Below are positions 8,146 through 16,045 of a stretch of DNA of 40,210 bases, one piece after another. Made by a program: the position numbers and the translations under genes. Location of the stretch: positions 1 to 40,210 of the forward strand of contig JAHZBS010000003.1 in NCBI GenBank assembly GCA_019423265.1. The letters are read 5' to 3'. Under the pieces are notes generated by a model, which saw only the letters and a list, made by a program, of their open reading frames with translations, searched no databases and was not told the origin of the DNA. The DNA comes from Clostridiales bacterium (GTDB lineage: Bacteria > Bacillota_A > Clostridia > Lachnospirales > Bianqueaceae). Numbering within the stretch: the first letter of the stretch is position 1; each line of letters begins with the position of its first letter.

Positions 8146-8202
8146 ATTTTCACAATTACACCCTGCAAGGTTTCAAATCTTGCAGGGTGTAATTGTGAAA
8201 AT
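8146..8202. terminator. Perfect 24-bp inverted repeat, probable bidirectional terminator
   Basis: Arms 8146-8169 and 8179-8202 are exact reverse complements around a 9-base loop. The outer bases are A/T, giving a T run on both strands. It lies between the S66 peptidase gene (plus) and the relaxase remnant (minus), as expected for a shared terminator. The stem is unusually long and perfect. Confidence 0.65.
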
Positions 8203-8259
8203 GTATGTAATCCCGCAAGGCAGGGAAACTGCCCCGCGGTGTTGTTTTCGGTATTAAAG

Positions 8260-8925
8260 CTATCTTTCTCTGTCGTGGGATCGGTGCTTGGGTTTGGGTT
8301 GTCTGCCCTCTGCCTGTAACCGCCTAAGCTGGTCACGGACACTTTGTTTTTCGGGCGGTGCATACCGTTCTTTTTCGGCGGGTTTGCGGCTTTCCTTGAC
8401 CTTGCGTTCCCATTCTGCAAGCTCTCGGTTGTAGTTATCGACTATGGCTTCTGCCTTGCGGTAGGTTGCCATAAACGCCTGCACATCGGGATAACCGTCA
8501 TCCTTCAATATTTCGGGTAACACTTCCAGCATAGCGGAGATTTTTTCTTCCGTCTGCTGTATCTGCGTTTCCAACACCTTTCGCTCCTTGCTCTTGAATA
8601 TGCCCTTTGTTTCGGCAAGCCGTGCCTTTAACTTGGGTACTTCCTCCTGCAAGCTACGGATTTCTCTTGCCCTGTCCTGTACCCGTATCATCAGCTTCTG
8701 CATTGTGCGGAACTCTGCCATATCCATATTGAGTACCGGCTTGGGTGGTAGTGCCGTCTGCCTTATCAAATTTTGCAAAAATTCCTTTGCCTTGCTCACA
8801 ATACTGCGGAATAGGTTGGGTAGCCATCCGTTTGACTTAATGGACCGACTTGCTTTTTTGTGGATTTCCTCTTTCTTGATTTCCAGTATCTTTGCTTCTT
8901 CAATCCCAGATATGAGTGCCAGTTA
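8260..8925 (-). pseudogene. C-terminal remnant of a MobA/MobL-type relaxase
   Basis: About 220 codons are open on the minus strand. The part after NLIRQTALPPKPVLNMDMAEF, through the coiled-coil stretch (EEVPKLKARLAETKGIF), the tyrosine-containing YRKAEAIVDNYN segment and a basic tail, matches the C-terminal accessory region of MobA/MobL relaxases of Clostridia. The N-terminal nicking domain with its catalytic Tyr and His triad is absent. No ATG exists upstream: the frame opens with CTG 6 bases after a perfect AAGGAGG, or with GTG at 8799. This is best read as a truncated mobilisation gene left by a mobile element, though translation from CTG cannot be excluded. Confidence 0.65.
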
Positions 8926-8984
8926 TGTCCTCCTTAAATTTATATGATTTGAAACGTAACGGTATCGCAGCCACAAATGATCCT

Positions 8985-9857
8985 CTATGCACAGCAAGCG
9001 CAGATTGCGTTTTTACATTTGTGATTTTTCAAGATAACCTGGCCCTTGGCTTCGGCTATATCCATGATGACCTCGCCGGCTTCGGGAACATAGATATGCC
9101 CCGACAGAGGGTTTTTGATGCTGACGATGGGGGCCGTGAGAGTGGCCTCCACCTCGGAGCGCTCAAAGCTCAAATCGGTGTCAACCATTTCACAGTCAAT
9201 CAGTTTCAGGTTTTTGCAGTAGCAAAGGGGCTGTGTGCCGATGATTTTGCAGTTTTCAAAGGTAATGTTTTCGCTGTACCACGCAAGATATTCGCCTTTC
9301 ACCACGCTGTTTCTGACCGTAATATTTTTGGCGTGCCAGAATGCATCCTTTGTATCGAATGCACTGTTTTCAAAAACGGAATCGGTGATGTACTGAAAGG
9401 AGTATTTTCCTTTCATTCGGACATTGCGGAAAGCCAGATGATCGGAGCGGAGCATGAAATATTCGCTTTCTGCGGTACAGTCCTCCATCACAATGCCGCG
9501 CACCGACCAGCCGAATTCGGGAGAGACGATGTCACAGCCGCGCATTGCAATATTCCCACACTCGCGGAGCGCCTTAATGCCGTGGAGTTTGGTATCGTCA
9601 ATCTCCACATTGTCGGAATACCACAGCGCCGCCCTGCATTTGTCCGTCATCTCTGAATTTGCGATTGTCAGCCCGCTATCGTGCCAGAAAGGATAGCGAA
9701 GATTGAAAAAGCAGGCATCAACTATAATATTTTTGCCCTCCTTAAAAGCGCTCTCCCCGTCGGCGGGGCCGTCAAACGCACAGTCCTTTATCACAATGTC
9801 CTGTGCAGCATAGAGGGCTCTTTCTTCATCAAAGGTTATGTCAGTAATGGTTCTCAT
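8985..9857 (-). CDS. DUF3737 family protein (right-handed beta-helix)
   Basis: A 290-residue protein made of short repeats of the form I-x-NS-x-F/DC-x-M (for example IVIKDCAFDG, LTIANSEMTD, ITVRNSVVKG, ITFENCKIIG). This is the signature of a single-stranded parallel beta-helix and of the DUF3737 family. No catalytic assignment is established. It has no signal peptide and ends with a Cys-rich tail (CKNAICACCA). The start at 9857 is chosen over an upstream ATG because GAAGGGAG precedes it and the family usually starts here. It has its own promoter and stands alone between mobile-element debris and the glycan locus. Confidence 0.82.
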   Translation of the reverse strand: MRTITDITFDEERALYAAQDIVIKDCAFDGPADGESAFKEGKNIIVDACFFNLRYPFWHDSGLTIANSEMTDKCRAALWYSDNVEIDDTKLHGIKALRECGNIAMRGCDIVSPEFGWSVRGIVMEDCTAESEYFMLRSDHLAFRNVRMKGKYSFQYITDSVFENSAFDTKDAFWHAKNITVRNSVVKGEYLAWYSENITFENCKIIGTQPLCYCKNLKLIDCEMVDTDLSFERSEVEATLTAPIVSIKNPLSGHIYVPEAGEVIMDIAEAKGQVILKNHKCKNAICACCA

Positions 9858-9939
9858 AGTCAAGATACTCCCTTCGAGTCTCGATTCTTTATTCTCTATT
9901 TTTCTCATCTGATAGACAAGGATTTATTCTGTCGTTTTT

Positions 9940-9993
9940 ATTATATATGCCGTCAGAAGAAATGGCAAATACTTATATTAAATAATTTAATAT
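9940..9993 (-). promoter_or_regulatory. Promoter and palindrome upstream of the DUF3737 gene
   Basis: Minus strand TTGCCA (9968-9963), 17-base spacer, TATAAT (9945-9940). Immediately upstream of the -35 is a perfect palindrome, ATATTAAAT-A-ATTTAATAT (9975-9993), a plausible binding site for a dimeric regulator. Confidence 0.65.
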
Positions 9994-10061
9994 GCTTGGC
10001 AGGCATATGAAAGAGCGCTATACTTGTCCCGTCAGCTCGAGGATTTGGAAGGGGGAGGCAA

Positions 10062-10088
10062 TAAAAAAATAACCCTCCCAGAGGAGGG
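10062..10088 (-). terminator. Intrinsic terminator of the leftward lacI-esterase operon
   Basis: Minus strand CCCTCC-TCTG-GGAGGG followed by TTATTTTTTT, about 20 bases after the SGNH hydrolase stop. A textbook Rho-independent terminator. Confidence 0.88.
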
Positions 10089-10106
10089 CGTGTAGAGGTG
10101 TATATT

Positions 10107-11207
10107 TTAAAAATTCCATCCCAGCATATCGCTAATTTCATGTCCAAATACCTGCGCCATACACCAGAAACCAAGATCATTGGGATGGCAGCCGTCAACG
10201 GTACAGCTATCTGCCGATAGTCCTTGCCGCTCCAGGGTGGAAAATACGGTGCTGCCATCAATAAAGCGAACCTTTTTGTCACCGCGGCGCAGAGCGTTTT
10301 CGTAGGTGCGTTCAATGATTTCTCGGCGTTTTCTCATTTCGTCCGAGGCTTGGGCGGAGAGAGGGGGATCCGTCTTGCTGGCTAAAATAATTGGAAGATC
10401 CGGATTTTTTTCTCGGATCGTCAGAAAAAAGGGCTCGTGTGTTTGCGCAAGATGCTCAGCCGACGGGCTGTTGTGATCGTAATCCATGAAGAACAGCGCC
10501 ATCGGCTGCTGCGCAATATATTCTGCCATTGCAAGCTCACCGCACGCACTGCCGGACCAGCCAAGATTGCGGTAATCACAATTCAGAGCACGCGACAGAA
10601 ATCCTTGGTAGCTGTTGCCGGGCCGGGAGGCGTTTCCGCCCTGGGTGATGGAAGAGCCATAAAAGATAATGGGTTTTTCTGTGCGGTAGTTCCCGCCTTG
10701 CTGCACAAGCGCATCTGGATTGAGCCCGATCAGTAATTCGTCGACGGAATCATAGAGAGGAAAGTTGATTGTGATATCCCGCAGGGAGCGGTCCGGAAAC
10801 CGGATCAGCGATTCGTAGCCGCCCGCCAAATCGATGGGCGGCATAAAAGAGTCAATATACCGGCATCTTCCGTTTTCTGTGAGATAAAGGTCAAAACCGG
10901 AACTGCCAAGGAAGGACTGGTCCGGCATCAGGCATTTTCCAGGCATTTTGACTCGAATGGCAACGGCGGAGGAGTCGGTCGCAAAGCGTACCCGGCCGCC
11001 TGCCGTATTGGTATGCAAAGCGACAACGCCTTCGCTGCACTGTTGTGCAACCTGCGTTGGAATTCGTAGGAATCGGTCGCCAACTCTGCCGGATAACAAG
11101 CCATAGATAGCAAACGGGGGACGCCTCACATTATAGAAATAAAGTTCCTCTCCCGATATATGGCTTTTTACTGCGCGATTAGGGTCAATTTCGCCAAGTT
11201 GATACAT
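10107..11207 (-). CDS. SGNH/GDSL hydrolase with N-terminal beta-sandwich (carbohydrate esterase-like)
   Basis: A 366-residue protein. The first about 170 residues look like a beta-sandwich of the SsfX3/CE-type N-terminal domain; the rest is an SGNH hydrolase fold. Catalytic elements are block I IIFYGSSITQG (nucleophile probably Ser186), the glycine block NLGWSGSACGE, the Asn block DYDHNSP (Asn246), and Asp338/His341 in DGCHPNDLG. No signal peptide, so it acts in the cytoplasm. The family removes O-acyl groups from sugars or natural products. It is last in the operon lacI - SASA esterase - this gene, about 25 bases after the upstream gene, with a terminator behind it. Likely substrate: an O-acetylated sugar imported by the divergent ABC system. 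Confidence 0.87.
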   Translation of the reverse strand: MYQLGEIDPNRAVKSHISGEELYFYNVRRPPFAIYGLLSGRVGDRFLRIPTQVAQQCSEGVVALHTNTAGGRVRFATDSSAVAIRVKMPGKCLMPDQSFLGSSGFDLYLTENGRCRYIDSFMPPIDLAGGYESLIRFPDRSLRDITINFPLYDSVDELLIGLNPDALVQQGGNYRTEKPIIFYGSSITQGGNASRPGNSYQGFLSRALNCDYRNLGWSGSACGELAMAEYIAQQPMALFFMDYDHNSPSAEHLAQTHEPFFLTIREKNPDLPIILASKTDPPLSAQASDEMRKRREIIERTYENALRRGDKKVRFIDGSTVFSTLERQGLSADSCTVDGCHPNDLGFWCMAQVFGHEISDMLGWNF

Positions 11208-11231
11208 TTCCTTTTTTCCTCCTCATTCGTC

Positions 11232-12101
11232 CTATAAAAGTTTTTCTATCTGGCGGAAAGCTTCCTGTGCAAACCATTTCTGGACGTCGCGGGTGTAATG
11301 ACCGCCATCCGGCTGGAAAATTCCATATTGGGGATCCTGGGGGTCCCAGCCGGGAAAGCTTTCAGCGGAAATGACTTCGGAGCCGGGCAGGCTGTCTGCA
11401 AGGCTACGGAAGACTCGGTTGATCTCATCGATGTTTTCAGGGGGTTCTCCCATTGCCAGCGAGCGCCGCCGACAGAGAATTTTATAAAAACGGATGGGGA
11501 ACTGCATTCCCGCTGCTTCGAAAAAGCCTGTAAAGATGCGGCGATAAAGCGCCTCCAACCCACGCAGCTCTTCAAAAGGAACCCCGGTTTCCTCTTCGCC
11601 GCCGATCCAGTGAAGGGCCAGGATTCTGGGAACCTTTCCGGCGCGCCGAAATCCGGTCATCGCACAGCGCAAAATTTGACAGGCCAATGGAAAAAGTGCA
11701 ATTTCCACTGTGCCCAGTGTGCCGGGGGTCAGGACTCGCGGATAGTCGGGATTCCACATATACGGCTTGGTGACGCCCTGCGCTCCAATTGAAATGCGGA
11801 TGACAGAGAGGTCCGGAAGATGAGCCGCCGCGCAGCGCTCCTGCCATATCTCCGCAAAAAAATTCGGCATACAGTAGGTGTGATCCTGGATTTCACCCAA
11901 ATTTGTTCCGTCGGAGGTATAGGGGCTCCAAATGACCTCCGGCAGCCGGTATGACTGATTTTCAGGCTGGCGAAGCCCCTGCACATTGGCGAGAGGCGTG
12001 CAAATGCGGTCCTCAGGCGCCATGGGAAGATGGTGCCCGTGGGCGTTGGACTGTCCGAATACCAGTAAGATTGGGGCATCGGCGGGTGAAAAAGCCATCA
12101 T
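11232..12101 (-). CDS. Sialate O-acetylesterase-like (SASA domain) hydrolase
   Basis: A 289-residue cytosolic protein of the SASA/SGNH type. Block I is ILLVFGQSNAHGHH (Ser18), a central IRISIGAQGVTKP segment gives the oxyanion region, IGGEEETGVPFEEL takes the place of the QGE(S/T)D block, and PDGGHYT near the C-terminus supplies the His. Family members remove O-acetyl groups from sialic acids or from plant and microbial sugars. The ATG overlaps the lacI stop (ATGA), so translation is coupled to the regulator. A second ATG three bases on is an equal candidate. It differs clearly from the other SASA protein of the locus (22452-23183), suggesting a different position or sugar. Confidence 0.82.
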   Translation of the reverse strand: MMAFSPADAPILLVFGQSNAHGHHLPMAPEDRICTPLANVQGLRQPENQSYRLPEVIWSPYTSDGTNLGEIQDHTYCMPNFFAEIWQERCAAAHLPDLSVIRISIGAQGVTKPYMWNPDYPRVLTPGTLGTVEIALFPLACQILRCAMTGFRRAGKVPRILALHWIGGEEETGVPFEELRGLEALYRRIFTGFFEAAGMQFPIRFYKILCRRRSLAMGEPPENIDEINRVFRSLADSLPGSEVISAESFPGWDPQDPQYGIFQPDGGHYTRDVQKWFAQEAFRQIEKLL

Positions 12102-13144
12102 ACAGGACAGACCTCCTTTTCTGAGCGGGAGACATAAGAACGGACGCTGTCGCGCTCGATGATTTCTCCAACCGGAACCGAAATATTTTCCGGGAGATCA
12201 CAGCGTCCGGAGATTCTGTCGAGAAGAAGAGCGACGCTGGCGCGGGCCATCTCCTGCTTGTCAATGCATACCGTCGTCAGCCGGGGCATCACATAGTTGG
12301 CAAGCAGAATATTGTCAATGCTGATCAGCGAGATATCCTCCGGTACATTGAGACCATTTTGCTGGAAATACTGCAGGCAGCCGACGGCAATAAAATCACT
12401 GGTGCAGAAAATCGCAGAGGGCAGTTTCCCGGTGTTTTCCCAATAACTGCTTCGCTCAAAGGCGATTTTGTCGCTGTTCGGCGAGGTGAGCATCCATTCC
12501 GGGTGATATAGGCAGCCGCCGTCGCGCAGGGCGAGCTGAAATCCATGCAGGGTATCTTGCATATACTTGGGGCTTTCATAGCCTAGATATCCAATTTCCT
12601 GATGTCCGTTTTGGATCAGATAACGGGTCGCGATGTAGGAGGCCTTGCAGTAGTCGGTATAAACGGACGGAATACCCGGCTGCGGTTTATGCGTGTCTGC
12701 GATCACGAACGGGATCTCATAGCTGATGATCTTCTGCTGCACCTGTGCAGGCGGGTTGCCCAGGAAAATGATGCCGCCGGTATCCCTGTGCTCGATAATT
12801 TTGGGAAAAATCGCTTCGCCGTCAGACGTTACCTCATAAAAGGCATAGACCAAATTGCAGCCGGCTTTGTCGCATTCCGGGGCGATCTCGTTATTCAGCT
12901 CCACATAGAACTGATTGCTGAGATCCTTGCGGTCCTTGGCCAGCAGGACGGTAATATTATCCGACTTATCAAAGAGGAGCCTGCGGGAGTTGGGATTCGG
13001 CACATAGTTGTTCTGTCGGATAATTTCCCATACCCTTTCACGGGTGTTTTCACTAACTCCGGGACGATTGTTCAGTACAATGGAAACCGCCGAGGCGGAA
13101 ATGCCTGCCAACTGAGCGATTTCTTTGATGGTCATTTTCGGCAT
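12098..13144 (-). CDS. LacI-family transcriptional regulator
   Basis: A 348-residue regulator with an N-terminal LacI helix-turn-helix (TIKEIAQLAGISASAVSIVLN, about residues 4-24, followed by the hinge helix NSRRLLFDKSDN), then a periplasmic-binding-protein-like effector domain to about residue 330. It heads the leftward operon and is divergent from the rightward glycan-utilisation operon, with 260 bases between. Operator-like sequences occur at both promoters. It most likely represses both units until an imported sugar binds. Effector unknown. Confidence 0.92.
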   Translation of the reverse strand: MPKMTIKEIAQLAGISASAVSIVLNNRPGVSENTRERVWEIIRQNNYVPNPNSRRLLFDKSDNITVLLAKDRKDLSNQFYVELNNEIAPECDKAGCNLVYAFYEVTSDGEAIFPKIIEHRDTGGIIFLGNPPAQVQQKIISYEIPFVIADTHKPQPGIPSVYTDYCKASYIATRYLIQNGHQEIGYLGYESPKYMQDTLHGFQLALRDGGCLYHPEWMLTSPNSDKIAFERSSYWENTGKLPSAIFCTSDFIAVGCLQYFQQNGLNVPEDISLISIDNILLANYVMPRLTTVCIDKQEMARASVALLLDRISGRCDLPENISVPVGEIIERDSVRSYVSRSEKEVCPV

Positions 13145-13161
13145 AATATCACATCCACTCT

Positions 13162-13170
13162 AACTAAAAG
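13162..13170. promoter_or_regulatory. Possible LacI half-operator in the lacI leader
   Basis: AACTAAAAG repeats exactly the left half of the palindrome at 13349-13364, and a further CTAAAAG lies at 13239-13245. It sits just downstream of the lacI -10, consistent with autoregulation. Confidence 0.4.
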
Positions 13171-13179
13171 GTTATACTT

Positions 13180-13208
13180 ATTATAATGGTTTCGGAGCAA
13201 AAAATCAA
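13180..13208 (-). promoter_or_regulatory. Promoter of the leftward lacI operon
   Basis: Minus strand TTGATT (13208-13203), 17-base spacer, TATAAT (13185-13180). Confidence 0.75.
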
Positions 13209-13280
13209 GAGAATATATGGAAAGAAGTCGTGCCAAACCTAAAAGACGAAATAAAATAACTAATAAATTAATAATTTGTG

Positions 13281-13309
13281 TTGACAAATTATGAAACTAG
13301 TGGTATAAA
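13281..13309 (+). promoter_or_regulatory. Promoter of the rightward glycan-utilisation operon
   Basis: TTGACA (13281-13286), 17-base spacer, TATAAA (13304-13309), leader of about 85 bases before the GTG at 13404. Confidence 0.8.
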
Positions 13310-13348
13310 AAGAATATAAATGAATAAGAGATGCTAAATTTTTTAGGA

Positions 13349-13364
13349 ACTAAAAGCGTTTAGT
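13349..13364. promoter_or_regulatory. Predicted LacI-family operator
   Basis: ACTAAAAGCGTTTAGT is a 16-bp near-perfect palindrome (mismatches only at positions 7 and 10), the size and symmetry usual for LacI-family sites. It lies about 40 bases downstream of the -10, where binding would block elongation. A related CTAAA-TTT-TTTAG palindrome precedes it at 13334-13346. Confidence 0.6.
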
Positions 13365-13403
13365 ATTATCTATTTATGACAAAATGAGGGGAAGAGGATT
13401 GCT

Positions 13404-15299
13404 GTGAAGAATTTGACAAAAAAATGGCGCCGCCCCAAAACGGCGCGAGTGTATCTGCATCCTCCGCTTGCGGAGCGCCTGGTACTGCTGTATCCGGATT
13501 TTAAAATTACGGATTCTTCGCTTCTGGACAATGGGACGCACCTTGGGCAGCCGGGGATCGGGATGGTGCTGCTGCACGGGGAGGACATGGAAGCGTTTGA
13601 TTACCAGACGACACATTTTTCGCCGGTGACCGGTGGCCTGCCCATATACACGGTCAACAACGCCTGTGAATGCGCGGTCTCTATGGAAGCATTCTGCGGA
13701 TTTGAGCGGATTCCGGCAACATATTTCCGCATCACGCTGAAAAACGATTCAGCGGTGGAGGCGAGGGGATGCCTGGGCGTTTTATGCCGTTCCGGAAAGG
13801 ACGTCTACATGACGCAGCTTCACCAGGAAGGCTATGCGCCCTATGAACCCAATCTGAAAAACTGGTATATGCTCAAGCGGACCTGGGAGCAGACAGGAGA
13901 AACCTCTGCATCCTGCGATGAGGGCTCTATTTTCTTGAAGGTTCCGGAAGGGCTGAAACTAAGCTGGGTGAAGGATGGCCCTAAGGGACATATGTTTGAA
14001 GCGGCTGACTATTTTCGAGTGGATTACAGTCTGGAGCCCGGTGAATGCACATCCTTCGAAGGCGTGCTCCGCGCATCGGAAACCGGCGATTTTGACTATC
14101 AGGCGCAAAAGGCGGCTTCTGTTGCAGGCTGGAAGCAAATCCATGACAGGCTAGAGCTTGTGCCGGACACCGACAACCCTGTGCATCAGAATCTGTACCT
14201 TCAGCTGGTCACACAGTGCTGTCAGATGCTCGCGCGTTATAAGGGAAGCGATATGGTGGCCACCCGGCAGGGGGATCTGGGCCGATTTATCTGGCCGTAT
14301 GAGGCGGCCATTGTGTTGACGCTGCTGGATCAGATCGGGCTCCGGGAGCATACGGGAGAGGCTTACCGGTATTTCTGTGAGCGGTGGCTCGTTCAGGAGG
14401 GCGAGGATAAGGGCCGTATTCAGTCCGGCTGTGCGGCGTGGGAAAATTTTACCGGTTCCGTCGTTTGGGGGATTTCCGAGCATTTGAAATACAGCGGCGA
14501 CCCGGCGGAAATGGATTATTTTCTGCCGAAGCTGCAGGACATGCTGGACTGGATTCAGCGCCGCCGCGCGCAGCCGTCCGCCGGTTATCCGGGGATCTTT
14601 CCCAGCGGGCGCGGGAGCGACTGGGAGGACGTCGCACAGTTCTGGACCTTCACCGACAGCTATAACGCGATGGCGATCCGCTGCATGGCGGAAATGCTGG
14701 AACAGCACGGACGCAGCGAAGCTGGGGCGGTCCGGGAAATTTATGAGGACTATTTCAACCGTCTGATTGAAATCCGCGATGAGCTTTACCAGGGGCATGA
14801 AAATGATGAAACATTTCTATTTCCCCATGAGCTTGGGCTTTCCATCGAAGATAGCCAGAATTACAGCTATTATACCGATGGCGCCCCGATGCTGCTGGAG
14901 ACCGGGGTGATTGAGCCGGGCAGCAGGATGCACCGGCAGATGGAGGCGTTCTTCCGCAGCCGCGGCCAGTTCGAGCGGGGACTCACAGGGCTGATGACCA
15001 GCTGTGATGGCGGCTGCGACGGGGCCTATCACGGCGGCTACGGCGACGTTTGGTACACCATACAGAGCGAATGGTTTTGGCTGAAGTCCTGGCTCGCCAC
15101 AGGCGAGAGGGAAAAAGCCAGGGAGACGATGGACGCGCTGCTGACCTACGGCGTAACGCCGGAGTTTATCGTTTCGGAGCGGTACTGCTCCATCAACGAG
15201 TGGTATTCCCCGTGGCAGCCCAACGGCAGCGGCAGCGCCAGATTGGCAAAAATGATGCTCGCCTATTTTGGGGAGCGCCGGATGGAGGCGAAAAAGTGA
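13404..15299 (+). CDS. Six-hairpin ((alpha/alpha)6-barrel) glycosidase-like protein, family unassigned
   Basis: A 631-residue cytosolic protein. The first about 240 residues are strand-rich, like a beta-sandwich; the rest is helical with the aromatic/acid pattern of an (alpha/alpha)6 barrel (RQGDLGRFIWPYEAA, PSGRGSDWEDVAQFWTFTDSY, SEWFWLKSWLATGE). The C-terminal WYSPWQPNGSGSARLAKM is reminiscent of the last helix of six-hairpin glycosidases such as GH78/GH95-type enzymes. I cannot assign a known GH family; Asp/Glu in DLGRFIWPYE and GRGSDWED are candidate catalytic residues. GTG start, with AGAGG 6 bases upstream. First gene of the operon, directly followed by the PIG-L deacetylase. It probably cleaves the imported oligosaccharide. 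Confidence 0.7.
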   Translation: MKNLTKKWRRPKTARVYLHPPLAERLVLLYPDFKITDSSLLDNGTHLGQPGIGMVLLHGEDMEAFDYQTTHFSPVTGGLPIYTVNNACECAVSMEAFCGFERIPATYFRITLKNDSAVEARGCLGVLCRSGKDVYMTQLHQEGYAPYEPNLKNWYMLKRTWEQTGETSASCDEGSIFLKVPEGLKLSWVKDGPKGHMFEAADYFRVDYSLEPGECTSFEGVLRASETGDFDYQAQKAASVAGWKQIHDRLELVPDTDNPVHQNLYLQLVTQCCQMLARYKGSDMVATRQGDLGRFIWPYEAAIVLTLLDQIGLREHTGEAYRYFCERWLVQEGEDKGRIQSGCAAWENFTGSVVWGISEHLKYSGDPAEMDYFLPKLQDMLDWIQRRRAQPSAGYPGIFPSGRGSDWEDVAQFWTFTDSYNAMAIRCMAEMLEQHGRSEAGAVREIYEDYFNRLIEIRDELYQGHENDETFLFPHELGLSIEDSQNYSYYTDGAPMLLETGVIEPGSRMHRQMEAFFRSRGQFERGLTGLMTSCDGGCDGAYHGGYGDVWYTIQSEWFWLKSWLATGEREKARETMDALLTYGVTPEFIVSERYCSINEWYSPWQPNGSGSARLAKMMLAYFGERRMEAKK

Positions 15300-15300
15300 T

Positions 15301-16008
15301 ATGAATATTCTTGCGTTTGCGGCCCACCCCGACGACGTGGAGGAAATGTGTTTCGGAACGCTGATGAAGTACCGCGCTCAGGGGGATCAGATCTTTATCG
15401 CTCTCTCCACCAGCGGCAATATCGGCTCCAACTGCCACGGTTCTCGGGAGGAAATTGCGGCGATCCGGGAGAAGGAGCAGCTGCGCGCGGCAGAGCCGCT
15501 GGAAGCAAAGGTGAAGTTTCTGCGCTTCGAGGACGAGGGGTTGCAGGACACCCCGGAAACGAGAAACGCGTTTCTCAACGCGATCCGCTGGGCAGATCCG
15601 GACGTCATTCTGACGCACAGCCCCGCCGATACCAGCACCGACCATGCGATGACCTCCAAGCTGATTACGGAGGTGCTGCTGGTTGTAGGGGCAAAACTGG
15701 TTCCTACCGAGGAGCCGCCCATGGAAAAAAAGCCGTCGGTTTTCTTCTGGGACATCCCGGGCGGATTCGGCTTTGAACCCCAGATCTATGTGGACATCAC
15801 AGAGATAATTGAGCAAAAAATCAAGGCGATTGCCTGCCACCAGAGCCAGACGGCGTGGTTGGAGGGCTTCCTGCAGGACGATTATCTGGACGCCATGCGG
15901 GCGCAGTCGCGGTTTCGGGGGCATCAGTACGGCTGTAAGTATGCCGAGGGATTTACGGCGTACCAGATCCAGGGATTTGTAGCCGATTACCGGCTAATTC
16001 CAAGATAA
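15301..16008 (+). CDS. PIG-L family zinc N-deacetylase
   Basis: A 235-residue cytosolic protein of the PIG-L/LmbE fold. The metal site is the N-terminal AHPDDVE motif (His9, Asp11/Asp12 with the catalytic Asp) and His115 in DTSTDHAMTS. Family members remove the N-acetyl group from GlcNAc in GlcNAc-PI, GlcNAc-inositol, bacillithiol precursors or chito-oligosaccharides. The ATG is one base after the preceding stop, with GGAGG inside the upstream gene. Placed between a glycosidase-like gene and a sugar importer, it most likely N-deacetylates an imported GlcNAc- or GalNAc-containing sugar. Confidence 0.88.
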   Translation: MNILAFAAHPDDVEEMCFGTLMKYRAQGDQIFIALSTSGNIGSNCHGSREEIAAIREKEQLRAAEPLEAKVKFLRFEDEGLQDTPETRNAFLNAIRWADPDVILTHSPADTSTDHAMTSKLITEVLLVVGAKLVPTEEPPMEKKPSVFFWDIPGGFGFEPQIYVDITEIIEQKIKAIACHQSQTAWLEGFLQDDYLDAMRAQSRFRGHQYGCKYAEGFTAYQIQGFVADYRLIPR

Positions 16009-16045
16009 AAGGCTTAAAACCTAAAAATTTTAAGGAGGCTGTTTT

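Noticed and set aside
8100..8260. Insertion-sequence end at the long inverted repeat
   Set aside because: No transposase gene, no target duplication and the repeat is a single hairpin, not a pair of distant ends.
8916..9656. 246-codon plus-strand frame opposite the DUF3737 gene
   Set aside because: Its regularity is the reverse complement of the beta-helix repeats; no SD and no family features.
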